Assembly (NCBI GenBank): GCA_947448795.1
Contig: CANFOZ010000005.1
Coordinates: 1 to 61,879, forward strand
Length of the DNA stretch: 61,879 nucleotides
Direction of reading: 5' to 3'
Source of the DNA: Bacteroidota bacterium
GTDB lineage: Bacteria; Bacteroidota; Bacteroidia; AKYH767-A; JAHEYN01
The position numbers and the translations under genes are program-made. Positions 32,718-42,386 of the stretch are shown piece by piece (position 1 is the stretch's first letter; each line of letters begins with the position of its first letter). The notes beneath the pieces are model-generated. The model did not search any database, was not told the origin of the DNA, and worked only from the letters and a program-made list of their open reading frames with translations.

Positions 32718-35645
32718 ATGATTAAAAAAAAATGTACGCCATTCGTCTTCTTTTTGTTGGCCCAATTTTGCTTTGCGCAAGCACCATCAACGTATGTTGA
32801 TCCATTTATTGGAACAGGTGGACATGGACACACCTTCCCAGGTGCAACGATGCCTTTTGGTATGGTGCAACTCTCGCCAGATACACGCGTTGATGGAAGT
32901 TGGGATGGATGCAGTGGTTATCATGAAAGCGACAGTTTGATATATGGATTTTCGCATACCCATTTGAGTGGAACAGGCTGCAGCGATTATGGCGACATAA
33001 TGTTGATGCCGATGATGGGCAACACGTCGTATGATCGGAATGTCTATGCCTCAAGGTATACGCACCGCAGCGAGAAGGCGGAGCCGGGCTACTATGCCGT
33101 TAAACTCGAAGACGACGATATCGATGCCTCTTTCACAAGCACCACGCGCGTTGGGTATCATCAATACATTTTCAATAAGCCGGGCAGGGTGAGTGTTATC
33201 TTGGATTTGAACCATCGCGATAAGTTGTTGGCTGGGGTAATAAAAGTAGTTAACGACCGCACCTATGAGGTCTATCGCTGCAGCGAGGCTTGGGCCAAGA
33301 GTCAGAAGTTATATGCTCGTATTACCTTTTCTAAAGCAGTCATCGAGACACGCAATCCTGCCGAAGGCGAGGTGCCGAAAAGTGCCGACCCTTGGAACAA
33401 GAGTATAAAAACGGCCTTTGTTTTCAATGTAAAAAAGGGAGACACCATTCAGGTTAAGGTTGCTATATCGCCAGCATCTATGAAAGGCGCAGCCTTGAAC
33501 ATGAAGGAGGAGCTGCCCTATTGGGATTTTGAGGCTATCCGCAAGGAAGCGCGCAAAGCGTGGGACAAAGAACTGGGCCGCATCGAGGTGCGGGACGATC
33601 GAACTGATCAGAAAAAGATTTTTTACACAGCGCTTTATCACTGCATGATACATCCGAGTATTGCCATGGATGTTGACAGTATGTATCGAGGGATGGACGA
33701 CCAGGTGCACAAGTCGATGGATCACATACACTACAGTGTTTTTTCGCTTTGGGACACCTTTCGCGCTTTGCATCCTTTGTTTAGCATGATTGATCAAAAA
33801 CGCACAGCTGATTTTATTAAAACATTTTTAGCCATGTACACAGAAGGTGGCAGGCTGCCTGTTTGGGAGCTTGGCTCGAATGAAACCGACTGCATGATTG
33901 GGTATCATTCGGTTTCGGTAATAGCCGATGCATACATGAAAGGGATTCGCGACTTCAATGCGCCGCTTGCTTTAGAGGCTATGAAGAAGAGCGCAACATG
34001 GAAGCATCTAGGCATACCTGTTTATATGACACAAGGGTATTTGGGCATGGACAACGAGTCGGAGTCGGTGTCGAAAACATTGGAATACAGTTACGACGAT
34101 TGGTGTATCGCCCAATTGGCACACATGCTTAACAAACGCGAAGATTATGTAACGTATTCGCGGCGTGCACAGAATTGGAAAAATATTTGTGATCGCGAAA
34201 GTGGTTTCATGCGTCCAAAAGAAAATGGTAACTGGATCAGCCCTTTTGACCCGCGCCGGGTGGATAACAATTATACCGAAGCCAATGCATGGCAGTATAG
34301 TTTTTTTGTGCCGCAAGATGTTAGCGGCCACATTGATTTTATGGGGGGATATGCACGCTATGAAAGCAAGCTCGATTCCTTGTTTTCAATCAGCAGCAAA
34401 ACTACAGGGCGCGAGCAGTCTGACATTACGGGATTGATTGGGCAGTATGCACATGGTAACGAACCGAGTCATCACATTGCGTATCTCTACAATTACATCG
34501 GCAAGGCTTGGAAGACGCAACAGCGTGTGCATCAGATACAATCTGAATTTTATAAAGCCACACCCGATGGGCTTATTGGAAATGAAGATTGCGGACAAAT
34601 GAGCGCATGGTATGTGATGAGTGCAATGGGCTTTTATGCGGTAACGCCTGGGCTGCCTGTATACAACATCGGCACGCCTGTTTTCAAGGAGGTTAATTTG
34701 CATTTGCAAAATGGCAACGAGTTGTTGATTCGTGCCAAAGATGTTAGCGATCGCAATTTTTATATTCAATCAGCAAGCCTTGGCAATGCAGATTATTCGA
34801 GAAGTTGGATTGAGCACAACGATGTGATGAAAGGAGGCTTGCTTGAGTTTCAAATGGGGTCGGCCGCACAGCCTTTGTGGGCCGCCGAAACATCCACTAT
34901 CCTTTCTACACCGCCCAGCGAATTCCCGGTGGTGCCTGTGCCCTTGATTATCACCGAAGGAAAAACGTTTAAAGACTCAACCCTAGTTAGCATGGCTCCT
35001 GGCTTTCCGGGATGCCGATTGTTTTACACTTTGGATGGAACAGCTCCTTCGGATACATCGCAAGAATACAAAGAGCCATTTAGTCTTGATAGCACCCGCA
35101 TGGTGCGCGCAGTAGCCATGAATGAGCAAGGCGCATTGAGCTCGCCGGTGAAGGCGCGCGTATACGAGCTGCCTCATCCGGATTGGAAAGTGAACATAAA
35201 ATCGACCTGTAACCCGTCTTATACGGCCGGAGGCGATGGAGGCATTATCGATGGATTACGCGGCACAACAAGTTGGCGGAAAGGCGACTGGCAAGGCTAT
35301 CAGGCGCAGGATTTCGAGGCTACCGTGGACATGGGGAAAGAGGTCATCGTCAATCAAGTGGGCGCTGGCTTTTTGCAAGACACACAAGCCTGGATTGTAT
35401 TTCCGACAAAGCTTGTTGTTGAGTTTTCATCCGATGGCTATACCTTCACGCAAGTAGCGGAGATACTCAATACGGTGCCTGACAAGGATTTGACAACACA
35501 GGTTAAGGATTTTGTGAAAGACCTTCCGAAATTGAAAGCACGGTATGTTCGGTTAAAAGCCAAAAACTACGGTGTTTTGCCTGCATGGCATCAAGGCGCT
35601 ACCGGCGACGCTTTTATTTTTATCGATGAGCTAATAATTCAGTAA
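32718..35645 (+). CDS. secreted alpha-1,2-mannosidase (GH92) with C-terminal carbohydrate-binding part
   Basis: I prefer the ATG at 32718, which gives a signal peptide (MIKKKCTPFVFFLLAQFCFAQ); a start at 32691 would overlap the GH2 stop. The 975-residue protein has the GH92 opening YVDPFIGTGGHGHTFPGA and later NEDCGQMSAWYVMSAMGFY. GH92 enzymes are calcium-dependent exo-alpha-mannosidases acting on high-mannose N-glycans. After the catalytic part come a chitobiase C-terminal-like segment (LFYTLDGTAPSDTSQ) and an F5/8-type discoidin domain that probably binds sugar. No T9SS sorting domain is present, so a periplasmic site is likely. It ends the operon. Confidence 0.93.
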   Translation: MIKKKCTPFVFFLLAQFCFAQAPSTYVDPFIGTGGHGHTFPGATMPFGMVQLSPDTRVDGSWDGCSGYHESDSLIYGFSHTHLSGTGCSDYGDIMLMPMMGNTSYDRNVYASRYTHRSEKAEPGYYAVKLEDDDIDASFTSTTRVGYHQYIFNKPGRVSVILDLNHRDKLLAGVIKVVNDRTYEVYRCSEAWAKSQKLYARITFSKAVIETRNPAEGEVPKSADPWNKSIKTAFVFNVKKGDTIQVKVAISPASMKGAALNMKEELPYWDFEAIRKEARKAWDKELGRIEVRDDRTDQKKIFYTALYHCMIHPSIAMDVDSMYRGMDDQVHKSMDHIHYSVFSLWDTFRALHPLFSMIDQKRTADFIKTFLAMYTEGGRLPVWELGSNETDCMIGYHSVSVIADAYMKGIRDFNAPLALEAMKKSATWKHLGIPVYMTQGYLGMDNESESVSKTLEYSYDDWCIAQLAHMLNKREDYVTYSRRAQNWKNICDRESGFMRPKENGNWISPFDPRRVDNNYTEANAWQYSFFVPQDVSGHIDFMGGYARYESKLDSLFSISSKTTGREQSDITGLIGQYAHGNEPSHHIAYLYNYIGKAWKTQQRVHQIQSEFYKATPDGLIGNEDCGQMSAWYVMSAMGFYAVTPGLPVYNIGTPVFKEVNLHLQNGNELLIRAKDVSDRNFYIQSASLGNADYSRSWIEHNDVMKGGLLEFQMGSAAQPLWAAETSTILSTPPSEFPVVPVPLIITEGKTFKDSTLVSMAPGFPGCRLFYTLDGTAPSDTSQEYKEPFSLDSTRMVRAVAMNEQGALSSPVKARVYELPHPDWKVNIKSTCNPSYTAGGDGGIIDGLRGTTSWRKGDWQGYQAQDFEATVDMGKEVIVNQVGAGFLQDTQAWIVFPTKLVVEFSSDGYTFTQVAEILNTVPDKDLTTQVKDFVKDLPKLKARYVRLKAKNYGVLPAWHQGATGDAFIFIDELIIQ

Positions 35646-35664
35646 AATCTTCCATTCGGAAGCG

Positions 35665-35672
35665 TAACTTTG
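35665..35672 (+). promoter_or_regulatory. -7 element directly before gltX
   Basis: TAACTTTG is a perfect TAnnTTTG match and ends 8 bases before the gltX ATG, so the mRNA leader would be only a few bases long. It makes gltX independent of the glycan operon despite the 35-bp gap. Confidence 0.55.
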
Positions 35673-35680
35673 CACCCATT

Positions 35681-37225
35681 ATGGAAAGAAAAGTTAGAGT
35701 TCGTTTTGCCCCTAGTCCGACAGGTCCCTTGCACATGGGCGGTGTTCGTACCGCTTTATACAATTACCTATTCGCTAAAAAACACAATGGTGATTTCATT
35801 CTTCGAATAGAAGATACAGACCAGGCGCGATTTGTTCCGGGTGCCGAGGAATATATTATCCAAGCTTTGAAATGGTGCGGCATTACGCCAAACGAAGGCG
35901 TTGGGTTTGGTGATGGAGGCCATGCACCGTATCGTCAAAGTGAGCGCAAGCCGATGTATCGCCAGTATGTTGAGCAACTGATCAGCAGTGGCCATGCATA
36001 CTATGCTTTCGACAGCACAGAGGAGCTTGATGAGATGCGTTCTCGGATGGAAAAAGCAGGCAGCTCATTTGCCTACAATGCCATCATCCGACAGAGCATG
36101 AAAAACTCGCTGACCTTATCGGAAGACGAGGTGCAGCGCCGGCTTGCGGCCAATGAAAATTATGTTGTTCGTATCCAATTGCCGCGCAACGAAGAGGTTC
36201 GTGTGAAGGATATTATCAGGGGTTGGGTTGTTGTGAATACGGCTCAGATGGACGACAAAGTTTTGTTCAAAAGTGACGGTATGCCAACGTATCACATGGC
36301 CAATGTCGTGGATGATTACACCATGCAGATTACGCATGTAATTCGTGGCGAGGAATGGCTTCCATCGGCACCTCTGCATGTGTTGTTATATCGTTTTCTA
36401 GGCTGGGAATCGTCGATGCCTGAGTTTGCGCATCTCCCGCTGTTGCTTCGTCCGGATGGGAATGGCAAGCTAAGCAAACGCGATGGAGACCGACTCGGTT
36501 TCCCTGTATTTCCATTAAATTGGACGGATGCAAAAACGGGTGAACAATCGTCGGGTTATCTTGAGCGCGGCTATTTTTCAGACGCTTTTGTTAACATGCT
36601 TGCCTTGTTGGGATGGCACACTAGCGGGAATAGAGAGATTTTTAATATGGACGAATTGGTCCAAGAATTTTCGCTTGATCGTGTCAGTAAATCCGGCGCA
36701 AAGTTTGATCCAGAGAAAGCCAAGTGGTTTAACCAGCAATATCTAAGACTGCATTCCGACGAGGAGTTGGCAGATTTATTTGCGGCTTCATTGCAAGAAA
36801 AACATCCCGGAATAGTCAATTCTGTTAGTCGTGATTTTCTTGTCACAGCGTGTAAATTGATTAAAGAAAAGGCCAACTTCGTGCATGAGTTTTGGGAGCA
36901 GGGAAGCTATCTGTTCATCGCCCCCGAAATGTACGACCAGGAAGTCATAAAAAAACGCTTGAACGAGCGAAGCATGGCCTTTGTAGTGGCTATGAAAGAT
37001 GTCTTTTTGGGGCTTGCCGAATTCACAGCAGCAAGTACAGAATCGGCTTTTAAGCAGGTGGCCGAAGCGCAGGGTATCAAGACCGGTGAGGTGATGCAAC
37101 TTTTTAGAGTATGCTTAACCGGCGTAGCTGGTGGGCCTGCCTTATTTGAGATGTGTGCTTTGCTCGGCAAGGCCGAATCTGCAAACCGTTTGGAGCGCGC
37201 ATTAGCAACTATTAAAACGCAATAA
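35681..37225 (+). CDS. gltX: glutamyl-tRNA synthetase
   Basis: The 514-residue class I synthetase has the HIGH-type motif in RFAPSPTGPLHMGG (residues 9-21), LRIEDTD at 41-47, and the KMSKS-type loop KLSKR at 263-267. It charges tRNA-Glu, and possibly tRNA-Gln, in the cytosol. Length and motif order are normal. It starts the housekeeping gene set gltX-folB-SDR with 2 bp to folB. Confidence 0.95.
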   Translation: MERKVRVRFAPSPTGPLHMGGVRTALYNYLFAKKHNGDFILRIEDTDQARFVPGAEEYIIQALKWCGITPNEGVGFGDGGHAPYRQSERKPMYRQYVEQLISSGHAYYAFDSTEELDEMRSRMEKAGSSFAYNAIIRQSMKNSLTLSEDEVQRRLAANENYVVRIQLPRNEEVRVKDIIRGWVVVNTAQMDDKVLFKSDGMPTYHMANVVDDYTMQITHVIRGEEWLPSAPLHVLLYRFLGWESSMPEFAHLPLLLRPDGNGKLSKRDGDRLGFPVFPLNWTDAKTGEQSSGYLERGYFSDAFVNMLALLGWHTSGNREIFNMDELVQEFSLDRVSKSGAKFDPEKAKWFNQQYLRLHSDEELADLFAASLQEKHPGIVNSVSRDFLVTACKLIKEKANFVHEFWEQGSYLFIAPEMYDQEVIKKRLNERSMAFVVAMKDVFLGLAEFTAASTESAFKQVAEAQGIKTGEVMQLFRVCLTGVAGGPALFEMCALLGKAESANRLERALATIKTQ

Positions 37226-37227
37226 AT

Positions 37228-37578
37228 ATGGGCAAGGTATTGGTGAATGGAATTAAGCTTTATGCGTATCATGGCTGCATGGAAGAGGAAGGCAAGGTGG
37301 GTCGCAGTTTTATCGTGGATGTGGTGCTAGATGCCGATTTCACCAAAGCAGAGCAAACGGATCGGATTACCGATGCAGTTAATTATGTTACTGTTTATGA
37401 AATCGTAAAACGCGAAATGGACATTCGTTCGCACCTCATTGAACATGTTGGGCGTCGCATCGTCAAGGCCTTGCAGCAGGAATTTCCGCAGGTAACAACG
37501 ATTGAAGTTAAAGTCACGAAACTAAATCCGCCCATCCACGGCAACGTTGATTCGACGGCGGTAATTATCACCAACTAA
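37228..37578 (+). CDS. folB: dihydroneopterin aldolase
   Basis: The 116-residue protein has the FolB pattern: VNGIKLYAYHGCMEEEG at the N-terminus with the substrate-contacting Glu, Tyr53 in VNYVTVYE, and the catalytic Lys98 in VTKLNPPIHG. It converts 7,8-dihydroneopterin to 6-hydroxymethyl-dihydropterin and glycolaldehyde in folate synthesis, forming an octamer in known homologues. It lies 2 bp from gltX and 1 bp from the dehydrogenase gene, so all three are co-transcribed. Confidence 0.92.
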   Translation: MGKVLVNGIKLYAYHGCMEEEGKVGRSFIVDVVLDADFTKAEQTDRITDAVNYVTVYEIVKREMDIRSHLIEHVGRRIVKALQQEFPQVTTIEVKVTKLNPPIHGNVDSTAVIITN

Positions 37579-37579
37579 C

Positions 37580-38335
37580 ATGACTAAAATTGCATTGATC
37601 ACAGGCGCCAGCTCTGGCATCGGCGCAGCCACTGCCCGTGCTTTAGCAAAATCGAATTATCGCCTTATACTTTGTGGTCGCCGTGCAGAGCGCTTGGATG
37701 CATTAGCAATGGAGCTAAGCGCCATCACCGAAACAACGACCTTGCTTTTTGATGTGCGTAAATCAAAGGATGTATTTGAACAAATCGGCAGTTTGCCGGA
37801 TGCTTGGAAAGCGATTGATGTGCTAGTGAATAGCGCCGGCAATGCGCATGGCTTGGCCACATTTCAAGAAGGCAATATCGACGATTGGGATGCGATGATC
37901 GACGGGAATGTAAAAGGCCTGCTCTATGTTTCAAGAGCAATTGTACCGGGCATGGTGGAGCGCAAAAGCGGCCACATCGTTAACCTGAGCTCTGTTGCAG
38001 GCAAGTATACCTATCCAGGCGGATTAGTATACTGCGCCTCCAAGAAGGCCGTAGAGGCCATTAGCGAAGGCATGCGTCTGGATTTAACGCAGCATGGCAT
38101 TCGGGTAACTAATGTAGCTCCAGGCGCTGTGGAGACCGAATTTTCACTCGTGCGATTCAAAGGCGATAGCGAACGGGCGAAAAAAACCTACGAAGGATAT
38201 ACGCCGCTTTATGCGGAAGATATCGCATCGGCAATTGCTTATGCGGTGACAGCGCCAGCGCATGTTAACCTGACTGACATGCTGATTTACCCGTCTGCAC
38301 AAGCGGCCCCGGGGATGATCTATAAGAAAGGTTAA
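37580..38335 (+). CDS. short-chain dehydrogenase, YdfG-like
   Basis: The 251-residue SDR has TGASSGIGAATAR, the Arg-rich CGRRAERLD loop that favours NADP, NSAG in place of NNAG, and Ser/Tyr/Lys in LSSVAGKY and YCASK. PGAVETEFSLVRF and the DMLIYPSAQ tail fit the YdfG group, which oxidises serine, allo-threonine or 3-hydroxy acids. The substrate is inferred only from the family. It follows folB by 1 bp. Confidence 0.85.
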   Translation: MTKIALITGASSGIGAATARALAKSNYRLILCGRRAERLDALAMELSAITETTTLLFDVRKSKDVFEQIGSLPDAWKAIDVLVNSAGNAHGLATFQEGNIDDWDAMIDGNVKGLLYVSRAIVPGMVERKSGHIVNLSSVAGKYTYPGGLVYCASKKAVEAISEGMRLDLTQHGIRVTNVAPGAVETEFSLVRFKGDSERAKKTYEGYTPLYAEDIASAIAYAVTAPAHVNLTDMLIYPSAQAAPGMIYKKG

Positions 38336-38362
38336 TTTGCAAAACAGAATCCGGTTAGGAAT

Positions 38363-38977
38363 CTAGACTTGAATATACCCTGGCTTTTCAGCTAAGGAAT
38401 AGGAAAGCGCATCTTCGTTTTTTATTACTAGAAAGTGTTCTTTGGAAAAAGTTGAAACGCTCCAGCCAATCACTCCGCCAATAACTAGGCCTGCGATCAC
38501 ATCCGAAGGATAATGCACCCCTAGCGCTATACGCGAATAGCCGATAAGGAAAGCCCAAAAAAGCAAGCTTTTGACACGGCGTTGAGTTGGAAATAAAAGC
38601 ATCATGCTAATAGCTAGTGAGGCTACTTCAGATGAATGGCCCGAAGGGAAGGAGGGGCCGCCGCCATCAACGATTCTGTCAATTTCATTAAAGCAATAAC
38701 CTGGTCTTTCCCTATCAATAAGATGTTTGCATGCTTGGGTAATCAAGGTGTTGAGTGTAAAAACCGACACGAGAACTAAGAATTTAATCTTCCATGTTCG
38801 GGATTTATAGATCAACCCGATCACCAATACCGCTAGAATAATAGCTATACTGAAATAGGTACAGTAGGTGGAAATGAACTTTAAGAAAGGAAGACTGAAA
38901 GGCAGGTGATTATGATTCAGCCAATGCAACAACTGAAAATCCTGTGCTAATAAAAATTCACGATAAAGCGCCCTCAC
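38363..38977 (-). CDS. PAP2-family membrane phosphatase
   Basis: The 204-residue protein has about five membrane helices and the complete phosphatase signature: K84-x6-R91-P92 in KHLIDRERP, PSGH at 111-114 and S148-R149 with His155 and Asp159 in SRIALGVHYPSD. Such enzymes remove phosphate from undecaprenyl diphosphate, phosphatidic acid, phosphatidylglycerol phosphate or lipid A. Which one cannot be told. It is convergent with the folB operon and lies downstream of a GT-C-like membrane protein on the same strand, with a 141-bp gap. Confidence 0.88.
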   Translation of the reverse strand: MRALYREFLLAQDFQLLHWLNHNHLPFSLPFLKFISTYCTYFSIAIILAVLVIGLIYKSRTWKIKFLVLVSVFTLNTLITQACKHLIDRERPGYCFNEIDRIVDGGGPSFPSGHSSEVASLAISMMLLFPTQRRVKSLLFWAFLIGYSRIALGVHYPSDVIAGLVIGGVIGWSVSTFSKEHFLVIKNEDALSYSLAEKPGYIQV

Positions 38978-39118
38978 TTTCGTTTAGAATCGGTGTGTAT
39001 TAAATGAATACAGAACAATACTAGCGAATAGTTCATTGACTACCTAATTGGTAATAATTATTTCATATTCAATTAAAGAAAAAATAATCCGCTAACTAAT
39101 TCTTAGCGCATCTTTATA

Positions 39119-40468
39119 CTATGGCTTGTTCTCATACTTCGCCTGGTCGTAATCCGGGTGTTCCTGCAATTCATTGAAGTTTGCGGGCGCATGACGGTGT
39201 AAAAAAACCGCTTTGTAGGCCTTAAAAGTCATGCTGTCGTAGGTGATCAGCTGCTTGGTGTATTGTTCTGTTTGAAACAAAGAAAGCCATATTACTCCGA
39301 TGCCGATAATCCAGGATGTAAGTAGTGCACGAAATCCTTTTGCAAAAACTCGATCAATCAATGCCGCAAGCGGAAACGCCAATAAGGCATAGCTTTCGAT
39401 CAACGCACGCATGCCGTAGCTGCCGCCATACCACCAGCACCACCAACTAAGCACCACATAGATGCTCAAAGGAAGGTAGATAATCAGCGGGACAAGGAGC
39501 TCGCTTGCTTTTTTTCGCATAAACAAAAGCCCAGCGAAAGCAGCGAACATCAAAGGGGTGTATATGAACCATCCTTTGCGGAAACCGAAGAGTCCTTCAA
39601 CAATGTGCGGCGCGCCGAAAAAAAAGTGCTCTTGTTGATAGGAATAATAAAGGAATGAACCGGATATAAGTTTATAATAAGCTAGTTGGATACCATAGAT
39701 AAACAGCGCGGGAAGAAGAGCGAATAGCAGATGATAATTCTTGAACCACCTGCAAATACTTGTTTTGAGCTCCTGTATGTTTTTAACACCATAGAGCAAA
39801 GGGATCAACAAAACAAGGCAGTTTGGAAGACGCGTTAATGCAATGAGCCCAGCGGCGACACCAAGAGTCCAAGCACCTTTTCGGCTTGGCATGGCGAACC
39901 AACCAAGCGTTGCTTTTAACAGGAATACGAAAAGAAAAAAGCTGTACGCATGCGACATAAAGGGCTCGTAAAGCACGTAATAATGCAAGTTCGTGCCGAA
40001 TGCGATAAGCAGCAGTACCAAAGCCGTTGTACCATCACCGAATTTTTTTAAAAGGATGTTGCGCAACAAGCGCAAGCCACTATAGGCATAGAAAACGGTG
40101 GCTATGCAGAGCATCAAAGCATAAGGCGGCGAGAATCCATCGGCTTTCCAATTGCTAATTTTGGCGAATGCATGAGCAAGTAAAAAGAAGGGCGCCTGCA
40201 GCAAGGCAATACCTGCGCCCATTTTGGTGTGTTTTATACCAATAGGCGAGGTCGAATACCAAAGGTTGTCGTAGTAGGAAGGCTGCTTGGTATCAAGGAA
40301 GGCGAGCGTTAAATCATGCTTGATGAAGGTCATCGGGAGATAGGCATAATACGATAAACCATCTCCTTCGATAAACTTTTCACGCTTCCAGATGTCTGCT
40401 TTGAAAACTCCACAGAGCCAACTGATACCGATGATTAATAAAGCAATTCTAGAAAGCGGACCGCGCAT
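39119..40468 (-). CDS. polytopic membrane protein, possible GT-C glycosyltransferase
   Basis: The 449-residue protein has ten or more hydrophobic helices. After the first helix a loop contains EGDGLSYYAYLPM, an acidic motif in the position where GT-C (ArnT/PMT-like) enzymes have their catalytic Asp. The middle has SWWCWWYGGSYGMRALIES, a periplasmic loop with aromatic and Arg residues. No close family is recognised. By analogy it would transfer a sugar from a polyprenyl phosphate donor to a lipid or protein. It is followed by the PAP2 gene, which would be consistent with polyprenyl-phosphate recycling, but this is inference. Confidence 0.6.
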   Translation of the reverse strand: MRGPLSRIALLIIGISWLCGVFKADIWKREKFIEGDGLSYYAYLPMTFIKHDLTLAFLDTKQPSYYDNLWYSTSPIGIKHTKMGAGIALLQAPFFLLAHAFAKISNWKADGFSPPYALMLCIATVFYAYSGLRLLRNILLKKFGDGTTALVLLLIAFGTNLHYYVLYEPFMSHAYSFFLFVFLLKATLGWFAMPSRKGAWTLGVAAGLIALTRLPNCLVLLIPLLYGVKNIQELKTSICRWFKNYHLLFALLPALFIYGIQLAYYKLISGSFLYYSYQQEHFFFGAPHIVEGLFGFRKGWFIYTPLMFAAFAGLLFMRKKASELLVPLIIYLPLSIYVVLSWWCWWYGGSYGMRALIESYALLAFPLAALIDRVFAKGFRALLTSWIIGIGVIWLSLFQTEQYTKQLITYDSMTFKAYKAVFLHRHAPANFNELQEHPDYDQAKYENKP

Positions 40469-40955
40469 TATCTGTTGAATAGAGATAGGACTTTCGTTTT
40501 TAACTCGAGCGATAAATTACCCTAGCAGTAAAAGGATGCGATGGGTATAAATTTTAAAGCAGACATACGCTAGAATAAATTATAAAAGCCCAATTTAGTA
40601 TAGTAGATGACAAATAGGCATTAGTGGATGATGATGATTTTTTCTGTGCCGAGATGATGCTTTTATTGCTTTAATGAAAAGCCTTTGAGTGAACTATAAA
40701 CAGCCTCTTTTTGTATCTTAAAATGTTTTGCAAAGAACGGAATAATTATAGTCGACAACATGGATTTATATTTTTATTTAAAGTGAATTTAAACAGAACA
40801 TGAGGTGCTTTTCTGCTGTATTTATTCTTGAGCGAGTTTGACAATTTAGTGCAGAACAATATTTTTTGTAATTTCGAGGTATAAAATTTAGCTGGTTGTT
40901 TACACGATAACAATCTATTTCGGCAATCATCCTTTAAATTGAGCCTACCCATACG
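40469..40955. other. AT-rich non-coding stretch between two divergent genes
   Basis: No gene is supported. On the minus strand a short reading frame just left of the middle (40665-40621) encodes HHLGTEKIIIIH before a stop, like the end of a T9SS sorting domain, but it is preceded by a stop codon, so at most it is a remnant. The right end holds the promoter-like pair at 40837-40868. The rest shows only AT-rich runs. Confidence 0.5.
40837..40868 (+). promoter_or_regulatory. Bacteroidota-type promoter of the secretin gene
   Basis: TTTG at 40837-40840 is followed after 19 bases by TATTTTTTG, one base longer than TAnnTTTG. The spacing is that of the -33/-7 promoter. A second -7-like box, TAATTTCG, follows directly. 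The leader to the ATG would be about 80 bases. Confidence 0.5.
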
Positions 40956-42386
40956 ATGAAAACAGTGCTTTTGCGTCTTCTTTTTTTAGTGCTTCTAGGT
41001 GGGCTAATAGTTCCTGCAGTTGCCCAAAATAATACTCAAAATGTGGATTTTTTTGGCTATCGAAACGGGCAAACTAACATTAGTCATTATGATCCAGATC
41101 GCCCAACGGCACATATGGTTCATAAGGACTCTGTCATGTTGGAATACAAGGTATTAAAGCAATACTACAGCGGCTTGTTGGAATTGCAAAAAGACTCTGT
41201 GGACATGATGGATGTTTTTGACGATATTTCTTTCAATTCGGGAAGACAATTCACGATATTTGGTCATGTCAGTCCTAACTGCTCGGTGCACTGCGAGTCT
41301 TTCACCTACGACTATTTGGTGGATGAGATTTGTTATCAGAATCAATACCTCGCCATGAAGGAACTTGATCGGTATATCATCCTTGGAGAAAACGCAGAAG
41401 AGGAATTCGGCGATCAAATTTTATTGTATACCTATCGACCACGAAATGTGCCTGCAAGCAAATTTGATACGCTATTAGATGGTGTTTCCTTGTCTGCTAA
41501 AGTGAAAATAATTCCAAGCTACAATCAACTCTTGCTTACAGGAACCTTGTCTCAAATTAAACAAACAGTAAGTGTTTGCAGGATGCTTGATAGAGCCGTT
41601 GAGCGTATTTTCTTGGAGTTGTTGGTTGTCGAATACAATCACGGGAATAATTTTCAGTGGGACTTCGATGTCTCGTCCGGAACATTGGGGCGTGTAAAAG
41701 ATGTGACTTATAATCCGAAAGATGGTTTTGTAAGTGCAACCTACGACTTCCTTAGTCAACTGCGACCGAATTTCAAGGTTAATCTTTCCGCTTTGGTTTC
41801 TGCTGATTATGCAAACATTGTGACTAATCCCCGTATGATGGCCTTGAACAACGAGGAGGCAACTTTTACCACCGCCGACTCCAAGTGGTTGCGCTTGGTG
41901 TCATCTGGGCTTAATGGTAACTCTACCACCTTTCAAAAGATTGATGCGAGTATGAACTTAAGAGTAACCCCAAAAATTTTAAGTGACCAACTTATCTCTC
42001 TTGATCTTTTTGCAGATAAAACGGAGTTTACCGGGACTCAGTCTTCTGATAATATTCAAACATCCTCCAGTACGATTAACACAAAAGTTATTCTGAAGAA
42101 TGGAGAGACGCTTATCATTGGCGGCCTGATCAAAGGAACCGAAAGCAACACAGAGGGGGGGTTTCCAGTACTTAGCAAAATACCATTTTTTGGGGCTTTG
42201 TTTTCGAATAAGTCAAATGCCAAAACATACAAGGAAACGGTTATGTACATTACTCCATACATGGCTCCTTTAACAGGAAAGGCCATCGAGTCTGGTGTTT
42301 CTACAGTTGAAAATTTAGTTCAACAAGGAAATAAAAAGCAAAAGCTAATAATGCAACGTAGAAAAAGAGCACGTCGGCAGCGTTAA
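40956..42386 (+). CDS. small outer-membrane secretin (type II/III secretion GspD/PilQ superfamily)
   Basis: The 476-residue protein has a signal peptide (ending PAVAQ). An N-terminal part to about 150 looks like a short STN domain, followed by an N1-type secretin domain (VKIIPSYNQLLLTGTLSQI). The C-terminal secretin barrel follows, with the gate/lip region INTKVILKNGETLIIGGLI, then FPVLSKIPFFGALF and the terminal strand KETVMYITPYM. The tail is very basic (KKQKLIMQRRKRARRQR). Secretins form giant outer-membrane rings for type II secretion, type IV pili or filamentous phage exit. No ATPase, inner-membrane platform or pseudopilin gene occurs here. It is coupled to a lipoprotein by TAATG, suggesting that the lipoprotein is its partner. 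Confidence 0.85.
   Translation: MKTVLLRLLFLVLLGGLIVPAVAQNNTQNVDFFGYRNGQTNISHYDPDRPTAHMVHKDSVMLEYKVLKQYYSGLLELQKDSVDMMDVFDDISFNSGRQFTIFGHVSPNCSVHCESFTYDYLVDEICYQNQYLAMKELDRYIILGENAEEEFGDQILLYTYRPRNVPASKFDTLLDGVSLSAKVKIIPSYNQLLLTGTLSQIKQTVSVCRMLDRAVERIFLELLVVEYNHGNNFQWDFDVSSGTLGRVKDVTYNPKDGFVSATYDFLSQLRPNFKVNLSALVSADYANIVTNPRMMALNNEEATFTTADSKWLRLVSSGLNGNSTTFQKIDASMNLRVTPKILSDQLISLDLFADKTEFTGTQSSDNIQTSSSTINTKVILKNGETLIIGGLIKGTESNTEGGFPVLSKIPFFGALFSNKSNAKTYKETVMYITPYMAPLTGKAIESGVSTVENLVQQGNKKQKLIMQRRKRARRQR

Noticed and set aside
40746..40952. 68-codon minus-strand frame in the AT-rich gap
   Set aside because: Composition is low-complexity, it overlaps the secretin promoter and there is no recognisable domain or ribosome-binding context.
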